Position numbers and translations under genes: made by a program
Shown here: in pieces, positions 8,165 to 14,623 of the stretch
Position numbering within the stretch: position 1 is the first letter of the stretch
Layout of the letters: each line of letters starts with the position of its first letter
Source: SB11 sp964584305
Lineage (GTDB): Bacteria; Bacteroidota; Bacteroidia; UBA8524
Reading direction: 5' to 3'
Assembly (NCBI GenBank): GCA_964584305.1
Contig: CAZOZL010000023.1
Span: forward strand, 1 to 16,468
DNA: 16,468 bases
Notes under the pieces: model-generated
Told to the model about the DNA's origin: nothing
Database searches by the model: none
The model's input: the letters and a program-made list of their open reading frames with translations, nothing else

Positions 8165-8847
8165 AATTTATAGCAGTAGTAATATTGGCGTTACTGGGCA
8201 GTACTTTATGTGCCCAGCAAAAAAATATGCCCAATTACTGGAATAGAAAGAAAGTTCGGTTTGGTTTTACTTTAGCGTTAACCTCAAACGATTTTAAAGT
8301 ACGTATGTCCAATCAGTTTTTAAATATTGATACTTTACAGAATACGGCGGTAAGAACATTCCCTGGTTTTGTATTAGGCGGTATTATAGACTATAAAATA
8401 AACAAACATTTCAACTTTAGGGTATTGCCTTCTTTGGCTTTGGGGCAAAGAAATATTGCATACACATTTACCAATAGCAAGTTTAACCGAGCGGTTAAAA
8501 TAGAGTCGGTGTATTTAGAAGTTCCAATACTGTTAAAATACCGTACAAGGCGTTTTACCAACTATGGGTTTTATGTTATTGCAGGCGGAAAATATAGCTA
8601 TGATTTGGGCTCTAATATTGATGCTAATAGAAGCATTTCCGACCCTGTTGTAGCCATTGTGCCACACTCTTTTAGTTACGAGTTGGGTTTTGGGTTTGAT
8701 ATTTATTTTCCTTACTTTAAGCTATCGCCCGAAGTAAAAATTACGAATGGCTTGCACAATGTATTAGTAAAAGATGGTTTTGTATATACCGAAGCCTTTG
8801 ATGGTTTTTGGAGCCGAATTATAAACTTTTCTTTCCACTTCGAATAA
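8137..8847 (+). CDS. porT: PorT family outer-membrane beta-barrel protein (T9SS-associated)
   Basis: Predicted outer-membrane beta-barrel protein of 236 residues belonging to the PorT/SprT family, which is needed for type IX secretion and gliding in studied Bacteroidota. A signal peptide covers about 1-26 (IKFIAVVILALLGSTLCA, then QQ). The rest is alternating hydrophobic and aromatic strands with a terminal aromatic residue (NFSFHFE), as in outer-membrane barrels. KVRFGFTLALTSNDF resembles the conserved start of the mature family. The start must be non-ATG: TTG at 8137 is the only candidate that keeps the full signal peptide, and it places the start inside ubiE (28-base overlap). ubiE followed by porT is a gene order I recall as common in Bacteroidota, which supports the symbol. 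Two T9SS cargo proteins are encoded in this window. Confidence 0.82.
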   Translation: MHYIFRHTIKFIAVVILALLGSTLCAQQKNMPNYWNRKKVRFGFTLALTSNDFKVRMSNQFLNIDTLQNTAVRTFPGFVLGGIIDYKINKHFNFRVLPSLALGQRNIAYTFTNSKFNRAVKIESVYLEVPILLKYRTRRFTNYGFYVIAGGKYSYDLGSNIDANRSISDPVVAIVPHSFSYELGFGFDIYFPYFKLSPEVKITNGLHNVLVKDGFVYTEAFDGFWSRIINFSFHFE

Positions 8848-8852
8848 TCTTT

Positions 8853-8860
8853 TACCTTTG
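8853..8860 (+). promoter_or_regulatory. -7 promoter box directly before tgt (TACCTTTG)
   Basis: Exact TAnnTTTG match ending 7 bases before the tgt ATG at 8868. With the usual spacing, transcription would begin within a few bases of the start codon and give a nearly leaderless mRNA. It lies just past the porT stop, and no good -33 box is visible. Confidence 0.45.
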
Positions 8861-8867
8861 CTCGCCC

Positions 8868-9986
8868 ATGAAATTTACCCTTACAGCTGAAGATAAAAAC
8901 AGCAGCGCACGGCTTGGTGAAATAGAAACTGCACACGGTACTATACAAACGCCTATTTTTATGCCTGTGGGTACAGTAGGTTCTGTAAAAGCCATAAAGC
9001 AAGAAGAATTAAAAACCCGTATAAAAGCCCAAATAATATTGGGAAACACTTACCATTTATACCTGCGACCAGGTACTGATATAATAAAACAAGCGGGCGG
9101 TTTGCATAAATTTATAGGATGGGATAAACCCATGCTAACTGATAGTGGAGGATTTCAAGTATTTTCATTATCCGAAAAAAGAAAACTAACCGAAGAAGGG
9201 GCGTGGTTTAAATCGCATATTGATGGTAGCAAGCACTTGTTTAGCCCTGAAAAGGTGATGGATATACAACGCATTATTGGTGCTGATATAATAATGGCGT
9301 TTGATGAGTGTACTCCTTATCCTTGCAAGTACGATTATGCTGAAAACTCAATGCACCTTACACACAGATGGTTAAAACGCTGTGTAGATTATTTTAAAAC
9401 TACCGAGCCTGTTTATGGGTACGAACAATCGCTTTTTCCCATAGTACAAGGCAGTGTATATAAAGATTTGCGAAAACAATCGGCAGAATATATTGCATCA
9501 ATGGGTAGTGATGGTAATGCAATTGGAGGCTTATCAGTAGGCGAGCCTGCCGAAATGATGTATGAAATGACAGAATTGGTTTGCGGTATTTTGCCTAAGG
9601 ATAAGCCACGCTACCTTATGGGGGTGGGTACACCAGCAAACCTATTAGAATGTATTGCCTTGGGTATTGATATGTTTGACTGTGTAATGCCCACCCGCAA
9701 TGCACGCAACGGAATGTTGTTTACCGCCGAAGGAACAATTAATATTAAAAACAAAAAATGGGAGAATGATTTTAGTGCAATAGATAGCTTACTAACCCCC
9801 GACTATTCGAAAGCGTATTTACGGCATTTGGTAAAAGCATCAGAAATGTTAGGTTCTATAATAGCGAGTTTGCATAACCTTAGTTTCTACTTATGGCTAA
9901 TGGAACAAGCCAGAGAAAAAATTAGCCAAGGCGTTTTTTTTGAGTGGAAACAACAAATGGTACCTAAATTGCAAAGGAGATTATAA
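8868..9986 (+). CDS. tgt: tRNA-guanine transglycosylase (queuine tRNA-ribosyltransferase)
   Basis: Exchanges guanine-34 for preQ1 in tRNAs with GUN anticodons, on the route to queuosine. The 372-residue protein has DSGGFQVFS (92-100), DECTPYP (146-152), GGLSVGE (220-226) and DCVMPTRNARNG (271-282), where the first aspartate matches the family nucleophile. The ATG at 8868 is preferred over an upstream in-frame start at 8808, because the family begins at M-K-F and the longer reading would run through the porT end. The usual zinc site (three Cys in a C-x-C-x2-C pattern plus a His) is missing: the region 302-316 contains no cysteine, while HNL (336-338) remains. I recall this loss in other Bacteroidota Tgt proteins, so it is probably lineage-typical and not decay. 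The LptF/G-like gene follows 19 bases later. Confidence 0.96.
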   Translation: MKFTLTAEDKNSSARLGEIETAHGTIQTPIFMPVGTVGSVKAIKQEELKTRIKAQIILGNTYHLYLRPGTDIIKQAGGLHKFIGWDKPMLTDSGGFQVFSLSEKRKLTEEGAWFKSHIDGSKHLFSPEKVMDIQRIIGADIIMAFDECTPYPCKYDYAENSMHLTHRWLKRCVDYFKTTEPVYGYEQSLFPIVQGSVYKDLRKQSAEYIASMGSDGNAIGGLSVGEPAEMMYEMTELVCGILPKDKPRYLMGVGTPANLLECIALGIDMFDCVMPTRNARNGMLFTAEGTINIKNKKWENDFSAIDSLLTPDYSKAYLRHLVKASEMLGSIIASLHNLSFYLWLMEQAREKISQGVFFEWKQQMVPKLQRRL

Positions 9987-10005
9987 ATTTTAACTAAAGC
10001 TATAA

Positions 10006-11094
10006 ATGCTTACCACAATAGATAAGTACATACTTAAAAAGTATTTCACCACCTTTTTCTTCGCATTAGGCTTGGCAATATTGGTGTCTATTGTGATAGA
10101 TACATCAGAAAAAATTGATGATTTTATTAGTAGTAAAGTAAGTTTTGGTAGTATAGTAACTGACTACTATATCTACTTTATTCCCTATTTCTACAACCTA
10201 TTTAGCCCACTTTTCACCTTTTTGGCGGTATTATTAATTACCTCTAAATTAGCTAATGATTCAGAGATTATATCAATTTTAGCCAGTGGTGTTAGTTATC
10301 AAAGGTTGATGCGTCCCTTTATAGTTGGGGCGGTTATTTTGGGTTTTGGGACATGGTTGCTAAACTCTTGGGTAATTCCTGAAACAGATAAGCGACGGGT
10401 AGAGTTTCAAGACCGAGTACTAAAAGGGCGAAAAAGCGATAATAACTGGAAGCACAATATTCATAGGCAAATACGAAAAGACCAAATACTATACCTACAA
10501 ACCTTTAATAATAAAGATAGCTTTGGTTACCACATGACCCTTGAGCGGTACAACGATTTGGAAATGAAATCGAAATTATATGCCGAAAAAATATATTGGA
10601 ACAAAGAGACCCAAACGTGGGCATTGGAAAACTATTTTATACGTGAATTTTTAGAAAATGATGAGGAGAGTATAAAAAAAGGCGATCAAATGGATATTAC
10701 CATCAACTTTAATCCGCAACACATTTTTCGGCGAAATGATGAGGTGGGTGTTTTAAACCAAAAAGAGTTAAATGAGGTAATAATTGATGAAAAAGATAGT
10801 GGCGCAACCAATGTAGACTTCTATCTGATTGAAAAATATCGGCGCATTGCATTTCCTTTTGCTGGGATAATATTAACCTTCATAGCCTTTGTTATTGCTT
10901 CGCGAAAGGTGAGGGGAGGTGCGGGAATTCACATAGGTTTGGGCGTATTAGTGGGCGGTTCGTTTATGATGTTTAGCCACTTTGGCAATACCTTTGCCAC
11001 TTCAGGCGGATTAGACCCGCTGATAGCCGTTTGGATACCCAATACAGTATTTCTTATACTGGGTATATACTTGTACAGGAAAGCCCCAAAATAG
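10006..11094 (+). CDS. LptF/LptG family permease (YjgP/YjgQ)
   Basis: Predicted inner-membrane permease of the lipopolysaccharide export ABC transporter (LptB2FG), which extracts LPS from the inner membrane. The 362-residue protein has the family layout: three N-terminal membrane spans (about 14-32, 57-79, 103-121), a periplasmic jellyroll-like region (~125-275), then three C-terminal spans (about 281-298, 305-325, 338-357). The opening TTIDKYILKKYFTTFFFALG is typical. Whether it corresponds to LptF or LptG cannot be decided, since both share this fold and Bacteroidota often encode them apart. It follows tgt by 19 bases and is likely co-transcribed with it. A hairpin about 30 bases after the stop may end the transcript. 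Confidence 0.9.
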   Translation: MLTTIDKYILKKYFTTFFFALGLAILVSIVIDTSEKIDDFISSKVSFGSIVTDYYIYFIPYFYNLFSPLFTFLAVLLITSKLANDSEIISILASGVSYQRLMRPFIVGAVILGFGTWLLNSWVIPETDKRRVEFQDRVLKGRKSDNNWKHNIHRQIRKDQILYLQTFNNKDSFGYHMTLERYNDLEMKSKLYAEKIYWNKETQTWALENYFIREFLENDEESIKKGDQMDITINFNPQHIFRRNDEVGVLNQKELNEVIIDEKDSGATNVDFYLIEKYRRIAFPFAGIILTFIAFVIASRKVRGGAGIHIGLGVLVGGSFMMFSHFGNTFATSGGLDPLIAVWIPNTVFLILGIYLYRKAPK

Positions 11095-11121
11095 TATTTT
11101 TATTATATAATTTTGAAAGAC

Positions 11122-11145
11122 AGAATAGGCATTCATGCCCATTCT
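11122..11145 (+). terminator. Imperfect hairpin after the LptF/G-like gene, possible terminator
   Basis: Arms AGAATAGGCA and TGCCCATTCT pair with one A-C mismatch around a TTCA loop, 27 bases past the stop codon. No clean U-tract follows directly (ATACATAAAATTTTTG), so it may be a weak terminator or another member of the local hairpin set. Confidence 0.4.
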
Positions 11146-11175
11146 ATACATAAAATTTTTGTTACGGTTATTAAA

Positions 11176-11201
11176 TTGTGGCAGGTTTCAACCTGCTACA
11201 A
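11176..11201. repeat. Inverted repeat TTGTGGCAGGTT / AACCTGCTACAA
   Basis: Twelve-base arms with one G-T wobble and only a TC centre, followed by a run of A. The near-palindrome lies in a gene-free stretch and resembles in form the 12628-12645 palindrome (short TC or CA centre). It may be an intergenic repetitive palindrome; copies elsewhere in the genome would be needed to prove that. Confidence 0.65.
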
Positions 11202-11385
11202 AAAAACACCTGAACGGCAGGGATGCAGTATCATTTTATTAAATGGGAAATAGTGTAAACACGCCACTGTATTAGTGGTAAGCCCGTGCGGCTGTTTCTC
11301 TCCTGCGGTAGCCTGTGCGCTGCAAAGGAGGGTGTGGCTTGCTTTAATCCCTTTTCATTATAGGAGAGGAATTTTGTGGAAACTG

Positions 11386-11414
11386 TACCCTCACCACAAA
11401 ACGGGGTGAGGGTA
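11386..11414. repeat. Inverted repeat TACCCTCACC / GGTGAGGGTA
   Basis: Perfect 10-bp arms around a 9-base loop (ACAAAACGG). The GC-rich arms contrast with the AT-rich surroundings. No T-tract follows, so a terminator is unlikely. It forms the right end of the structured part of the 11095-11551 intergenic region. Confidence 0.65.
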
Positions 11415-11530
11415 TAAGGAAACATACATTGCTTAACTTCTTTTTATAATGTTTAGAAAAGTATTGTGTAATATCCCAACCTTTTTTGCCTAATAGCACG
11501 TCAAAAAATAGAAACCAAAGTAAAATACTC

Positions 11531-11538
11531 TACTTTTG
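11531..11538 (+). promoter_or_regulatory. -7 promoter box for the small T9SS protein (TACTTTTG)
   Basis: Exact TAnnTTTG match 13 bases before the ATG at 11552, predicting a very short leader. This supports 11552 over an in-frame start at 11486, which would lie upstream of the promoter. No -33 box is evident. Confidence 0.5.
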
Positions 11539-11551
11539 TTTTATACTGCGT

Positions 11552-12616
11552 ATGAAAAATTTTGTAACCTGCCTAATAATTAGCTGTATAGCTTTTTCGG
11601 CTTCAGCACAAATTACTATCTCAAGAAACGATATGCCCGCTGCGAGGGATACCTTTAGATTTGCAACAGTTCAACCTCTTGGTGCAAATATAAATGTAAG
11701 CAGAACGGGTGCTAATACAACTTGGAACTTTAGTAACCTTACACCAAATGGTGATGAGCTTTTAGAGTATGTATCATCATTTCAAACGCCCTATGCTTTT
11801 TTCTTTTTTAATACTTTCGGCAATTTAGTAGCCGATAATATAGGCTTTGGGCAGTTTGCACTAACTAATGTTTTCAATTTTTATAAAACCACTAATTCAA
11901 AATTTACAGTAGAAGGCATGGGCTTTAGGTTTAATAAGATACCGCTGGCTGGTTTTTATTCTAATAAGGATGAGATATACCAATTCCCCTTAAAGTATAA
12001 TGATAAAGATAATTCTACCTTTAAAATAGCAGTGCAAATACCTACTATTGGTAGTTACAGGCAGAGTGGCAGTAGAGAAAATACCGTTGATGGCTGGGGA
12101 AAAATAACTACACCTTATAAAACCTATGATTGTATTCGGGTAAAGTCGGTTATTACGCAAGTTGATTCTATTTCTGTTTCACAACCATTTCCTGTTTCAT
12201 TTGGTTTCCCCTCAACTCGTGTTGAGTATAAATGGCTAACAAAAAACGATAAAGTACCTGTGCTTGAAGTAGCGGGTATTGAGCTTGCAGGTAATTTTGT
12301 TGCCAACTCAATACGCTATCGCTATGAAAGAAAAGCAGGTGGCGGCGGTGGCACAGTGGGTGTAAAAGAGGTGGCTGCAAATATCATTACAGTATATCCT
12401 AATCCTGCAACGGATAAAGTAATAGTGAATATGCCTAATTACGGTGTTGATTATGTGAAACTGTTTTCAATGGAAGGAAAAGAACTAACCGTAAACCACA
12501 CAAGAACTGCCACAGGTATTGAGGTAAATACTCAAAATATAGCCAATGGTTTTTATATGCTATTTGCAAAAAGTGGTAATGAAATGATTTGGGAAAAAGT
12601 ACAAATAAGTAAATAA
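11552..12616 (+). CDS. Secreted protein with C-terminal T9SS type A sorting domain
   Basis: Exported protein of 354 residues with unknown function. A signal peptide covers residues 1-20 (MKNFVTCLIISCIAFSASAQ). Residues ~21-262 form an uncharacterised body rich in beta-prone and aromatic residues, including NTTWNFSNL (55-63), a pattern I associate with Bacteroidota secreted proteins of unknown role. A glycine linker (GGGGG, 263-267) leads to the sorting domain: VYPNPATDKV (281-290), then beta strands to NGFYMLFAKSGNEMIWEKVQ. The ATG at 11552 was chosen because it begins a clean signal peptide and sits just after a -7 box. A longer in-frame start at 11486 would bury the signal peptide. It converges with a minus-strand VOC gene; two palindromes lie between them. 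Confidence 0.85.
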   Translation: MKNFVTCLIISCIAFSASAQITISRNDMPAARDTFRFATVQPLGANINVSRTGANTTWNFSNLTPNGDELLEYVSSFQTPYAFFFFNTFGNLVADNIGFGQFALTNVFNFYKTTNSKFTVEGMGFRFNKIPLAGFYSNKDEIYQFPLKYNDKDNSTFKIAVQIPTIGSYRQSGSRENTVDGWGKITTPYKTYDCIRVKSVITQVDSISVSQPFPVSFGFPSTRVEYKWLTKNDKVPVLEVAGIELAGNFVANSIRYRYERKAGGGGGTVGVKEVAANIITVYPNPATDKVIVNMPNYGVDYVKLFSMEGKELTVNHTRTATGIEVNTQNIANGFYMLFAKSGNEMIWEKVQISK

Positions 12617-12627
12617 TGATAGTGTTA

Positions 12628-12645
12628 TAGGATTTCAAAATCCTA
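12628..12645. repeat. Short palindromic hairpin TAGGATTT / AAATCCTA
   Basis: Eight-base perfect arms around CA, beginning 12 bases after the T9SS gene stop. It may help end transcription together with the larger palindrome just downstream. No U-tract follows directly. Confidence 0.6.
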
Positions 12646-12653
12646 ATTATTTT

Positions 12654-12701
12654 AAAATCACGAAGGGCAAAGGGTTTAAACCCTTTGCCCTTCGTGATTT
12701 T
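12654..12701. repeat. Perfect 48-bp palindrome between convergent genes
   Basis: Two 24-base arms are exact reverse complements with no spacer. The arms start AAAATCACGAAGGGCAAAGG and meet at GGGTTTAAACCC. The outer AAAA/TTTT and GC-rich inner arms would make a strong bidirectional transcription terminator for the converging T9SS and VOC genes. The length and perfection also fit a recently inserted palindromic repeat, or a cruciform site bound by a protein. I cannot tell these apart from one copy. Confidence 0.85.
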
Positions 12702-12762
12702 GGGAGCTATAAATTGTAATTAGTATAGCTGTTTGTTTTAAAAAAAATGATAGAGTGAGTGT

Positions 12763-13258
12763 TTACTCACTTTCAGCAGGTGGGGTATATTTCACAATAT
12801 CAATGCCTACGCCATTTGGGTCAACAATAGCAAAGTGGCGGTCGCCCCACACCTCATCACGCAATTCAATCTCTATAGGGTATATCCAAACCTTTAATGC
12901 GTTTATATTCAGCATCAGCATCTTCTACCTCAATGGTAATGTATGCCCCCTTACCACTAAAGGCAGGTTGAAATATAGGCTGTTGCGAGGGATGATTAGG
13001 CAATAAAAAACTAAACCGACCTTCGCCATTTGTGTTTTCCATTAATAAAAAAAAATCGTTTTCAAAGGTTACTTTAAAGTTTAGCACTTTGCTATAAAAC
13101 TCTTTGCTCTCTTTTAATTTATCAGTTATAATACCTGAAAATACCTTCATTTTTCTTTGTTCTTTTTTTGGGACTTCTTGTTTGTTTTGAAACGAGTTTA
13201 GCAGCAAAGTTGCTAATAAAAATAATACGGCAATACTCGTGAGTTTAAAAATTTTCAT
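12763..13258 (-). pseudogene. VOC (glyoxalase/bleomycin-resistance fold) protein, frameshifted near 12875-12880
   Basis: The intact 5' reading frame (13258 to 12866) gives 130 residues and stops early at DIPYRD. In another frame just past that point the missing C-terminal strand is intact: IEIELRDEVWGDRHFAIVDP, then NGVGIDIVKYTPPAESE and a stop at 12763. The whole span is 496 bases, one more than a multiple of three. That fits a single extra base, around the ATAGGG on the plus strand (12875-12880). The body (SGIITDKLKESKEFYSKVLN, then WGDRHFA and DPNG) is a VOC-superfamily domain. An unusual N-terminal hydrophobic leader (residues 5-21) precedes an internal Met at 37 where ordinary VOC proteins would start. 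It lies 14 bases after the GyrI-like gene. A true mutation and an assembly error are both possible. The substrate is unknown. Confidence 0.75.
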
Positions 13259-13272
13259 AAGGGCAGAGGGAT

Positions 13273-13728
13273 TTAATTAATACCTAATTGTATTTGGGTG
13301 ATACTATTTTCGGTATTCTCCATGTCAACAACGGTATAGATTTCACGGCTATTGGTAGTAGGTACAATATTGTTTTCTTGCATATAGCTCATTAGTTTGC
13401 CATAGGTATCGGGTATTTGCAACCAGTGTCCTTTATGAATTGTGGTAACACATTTAAAAGCAGCAAGGGTTTTGACTGCAAACTCACCTGTATAGTTGTC
13501 GGGCAATGTTTCAATAGGGAAGGCAATTTCTAAAGTAAATAGCTGCTCGGGGTTGCCTTTGTAGTCGTAGTACATCCAACATTGGTTGCCAGTGATGCTT
13601 AAGTTTTGGGTGGCAGCATCTTTTTTCAAGCGTTCACCTATTACGCCTACATATTGTGCAAGGTCGTTTATTTTGGTTTCTGCGCTAAAATAAAGCACGT
13701 GCATAGGGTTAATTGTTTCTATTTTCAT
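13273..13728 (-). CDS. GyrI-like small-molecule-binding domain protein
   Basis: Stand-alone GyrI-like (AraC effector-binding/SOUL-type) protein of 151 residues, predicted cytoplasmic. It has no DNA-binding domain. The family features are in the C-terminal half: CVTTIHKGHW (93-102), YGKLMSYMQENN (109-120), SREIYTVV (127-134) with the conserved glutamate that usually faces the ligand, and the terminal ITQIQLGI. Such proteins bind cationic or hydrophobic small molecules, and some hydrolyse cyclopropanoid or other toxic compounds. Which applies here is unknown. It is the first gene of a minus-strand pair with the VOC gene (14-base gap), so a shared detoxification or sensing role is plausible. It diverges from the cas13b-like gene across 231 bases. 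Confidence 0.8.
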   Translation of the reverse strand: MKIETINPMHVLYFSAETKINDLAQYVGVIGERLKKDAATQNLSITGNQCWMYYDYKGNPEQLFTLEIAFPIETLPDNYTGEFAVKTLAAFKCVTTIHKGHWLQIPDTYGKLMSYMQENNIVPTTNSREIYTVVDMENTENSITQIQLGIN

Positions 13729-13761
13729 GGGTTTAATAAATTTTGTACTGCAAACTAAAGG

Positions 13762-13791
13762 CAGTGATATGACAACCCTATGTCAACAGTG
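13762..13791. promoter_or_regulatory. Candidate operator: TGACA-N6-TGTCA flanked by CAGTG copies
   Basis: Perfect 5-base arms TGACA (13770-13774) and TGTCA (13781-13785), spaced 6 bases apart, are framed by direct copies of CAGTG at 13762-13766 and 13787-13791. The position, 34-63 bases upstream of the GyrI-like start, fits a dimeric repressor or activator site. No regulator is encoded next to it. Confidence 0.3.
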
Positions 13792-13875
13792 TTTAATTAA
13801 TAAAAAAATTATTTGCTAATATGTAGGTAGTCAGTATTTTATCTATCTTTATGTTGATAAATACTTTGAATATTC

Positions 13876-13908
13876 TAAAATAAAGGTAATATAATTATCC
13901 TTATTTTA
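13876..13908 (+). other. Hairpin in the cas13b upstream region
   Basis: Fifteen-base arms (13876-13890 and 13894-13908) pair almost fully around an ATA loop if two single-base bulges are allowed. The site is 52 bases before the cas13b ATG and 8 bases after a near -7 box (ATACTTTG at 13861-13868). If that box is used, the hairpin would sit at the very start of the cas13b mRNA. A role in expression control or as an upstream terminator is inference. AT-rich arms make chance pairing possible. Confidence 0.35.
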
Positions 13909-13959
13909 TTTATATTGTAATGCTATTCTAATTACTAATAATTTAAACTATCTAAATCT

Positions 13960-14523
13960 ATGAATAACCGTAGCAAGAGAGGGAAAAAGGGTACAGAGTT
14001 TGATTTTTTTACAGGAGCGAAAAAAGCAAGTTTTGCCACGTACTATAATATTGCGTGGATAAAAACAAGTAAGATTATAGAAGATTCAGAACCTGCTATA
14101 AAGGAATTCGAAATTGGAAATTTAGACGCATTAAGCGAAAAAACCTACGCCAAATTAAAAAATTATATATGGAAAGGGTTTGACGATGCAAAAAACAAAT
14201 CGGGAGTTCCTCTTACTGATAATGATATAGAAATAATAAAAGGTTTGATTAGAGTACTGCACAATATTCGGAATTTCCACTCGCATTACTATCATCATAA
14301 TAAGGCACTTATTTTAAATGACCAGCTTCGTAAATTTGTTAGTGATAAGTATGAAGAAGCCAAGAATACACAATACCAAACAAAAAACCATGAGTTTGTA
14401 GACTTTAATGAAACCATTCGGCAAAAAAAACTTAAGATAATTGATACGCCAAATGGCAATTATTACCTTACCCAATACGGGCGCATTTTCTTTTTAAGTT
14501 TTTTTATATCAAGGCAAGATATG
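13960..14523 (+). CDS. cas13b: Cas13b-like type VI-B CRISPR effector, N-terminal part before assembly gap
   Basis: First 188 residues of a predicted RNA-guided RNase. The diagnostic feature is the HEPN catalytic motif RNFHSH at 104-109 (R104, H109). It sits in the context IRNFHSHYYHH, which closely resembles the N-terminal HEPN motif of Cas13b proteins (R-N-x-x-x-H, then Y-x-H-H). The preceding helices (KNYIWKGFDDAKNK, NDIEIIKGLIRVLHNI) fit the HEPN1 four-helix bundle. In Cas13b enzymes the HEPN1 site also lies within the first ~110-160 residues. The ATG at 13960 follows an AT-rich leader and opens with a basic stretch (NNRSKRGKK). The reading frame runs into the N run without a stop, and its apparent continuation beyond it is an artefact because the frame changes. 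The real continuation is the 14624-16468 segment. VOC/GyrI genes lie upstream on the other strand; no csx27 or csx28 is seen. Confidence 0.88.
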
Positions 14524-14623
14524 NNNNNNNNNNNNNNNNNNNNNNNNNNNNNNNNNNNNNNNNNNNNNNNNNNNNNNNNNNNNNNNNNNNNNNNNNNNNN
14601 NNNNNNNNNNNNNNNNNNNNNNN
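14524..14623. other. Assembly gap (100 N) inside the cas13b-like gene
   Basis: Exactly 100 N, a common placeholder for a gap of unknown length. Coding frames on either side differ (13960 frame versus 14624 frame), so the true length cannot be taken as 100. Known Cas13b proteins are about 1,050-1,220 residues and 803 are visible, so perhaps 200-400 residues are missing. These probably include the rest of HEPN1 and much of the Lid/helical region involved in crRNA handling. Confidence 0.95.

Larger units (their letters stand above)
11095..11551. other. Hairpin-rich intergenic region without a gene
   Basis: About 457 bases between the LptF/G-like stop and the next ATG. I see no credible gene. 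A 64-codon minus-strand reading frame at 11231-11425 has no family features and overlaps the structured DNA. The region has several inverted repeats (11122-11145, 11176-11201, 11386-11414). Shorter ones include CCACT/AGTGG around 11263-11277 and CTCCT/AGGAG around 11299-11330. GC content in 11260-11420 is visibly higher than in the flanking genes. It could be a decayed mobile or intergenic repeat element (MITE-like), or a structured RNA. The sequence alone does not decide. Confidence 0.6.

Noticed and set aside
8808..8867. Longer tgt start at 8808
   Set aside because: It adds 20 residues unlike the family, overlaps the porT end and precedes the promoter box. The ATG at 8868 matches the usual M-K-F start.
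11231..11425. Minus-strand reading frame of 64 codons in the intergenic region
   Set aside because: It has no family features, overlaps inverted repeats, and has no promoter box. It most likely reflects the higher-GC repeat DNA.
11486..11551. Longer start for the small T9SS protein at 11486
   Set aside because: It would put 22 residues before a clear signal peptide and lies upstream of the -7 box at 11531-11538.
12620..12720. CRISPR-like repeats suggested by the palindromes near 12650
   Set aside because: The palindrome occurs once, with no regularly spaced copies or spacers. It is a single hairpin.
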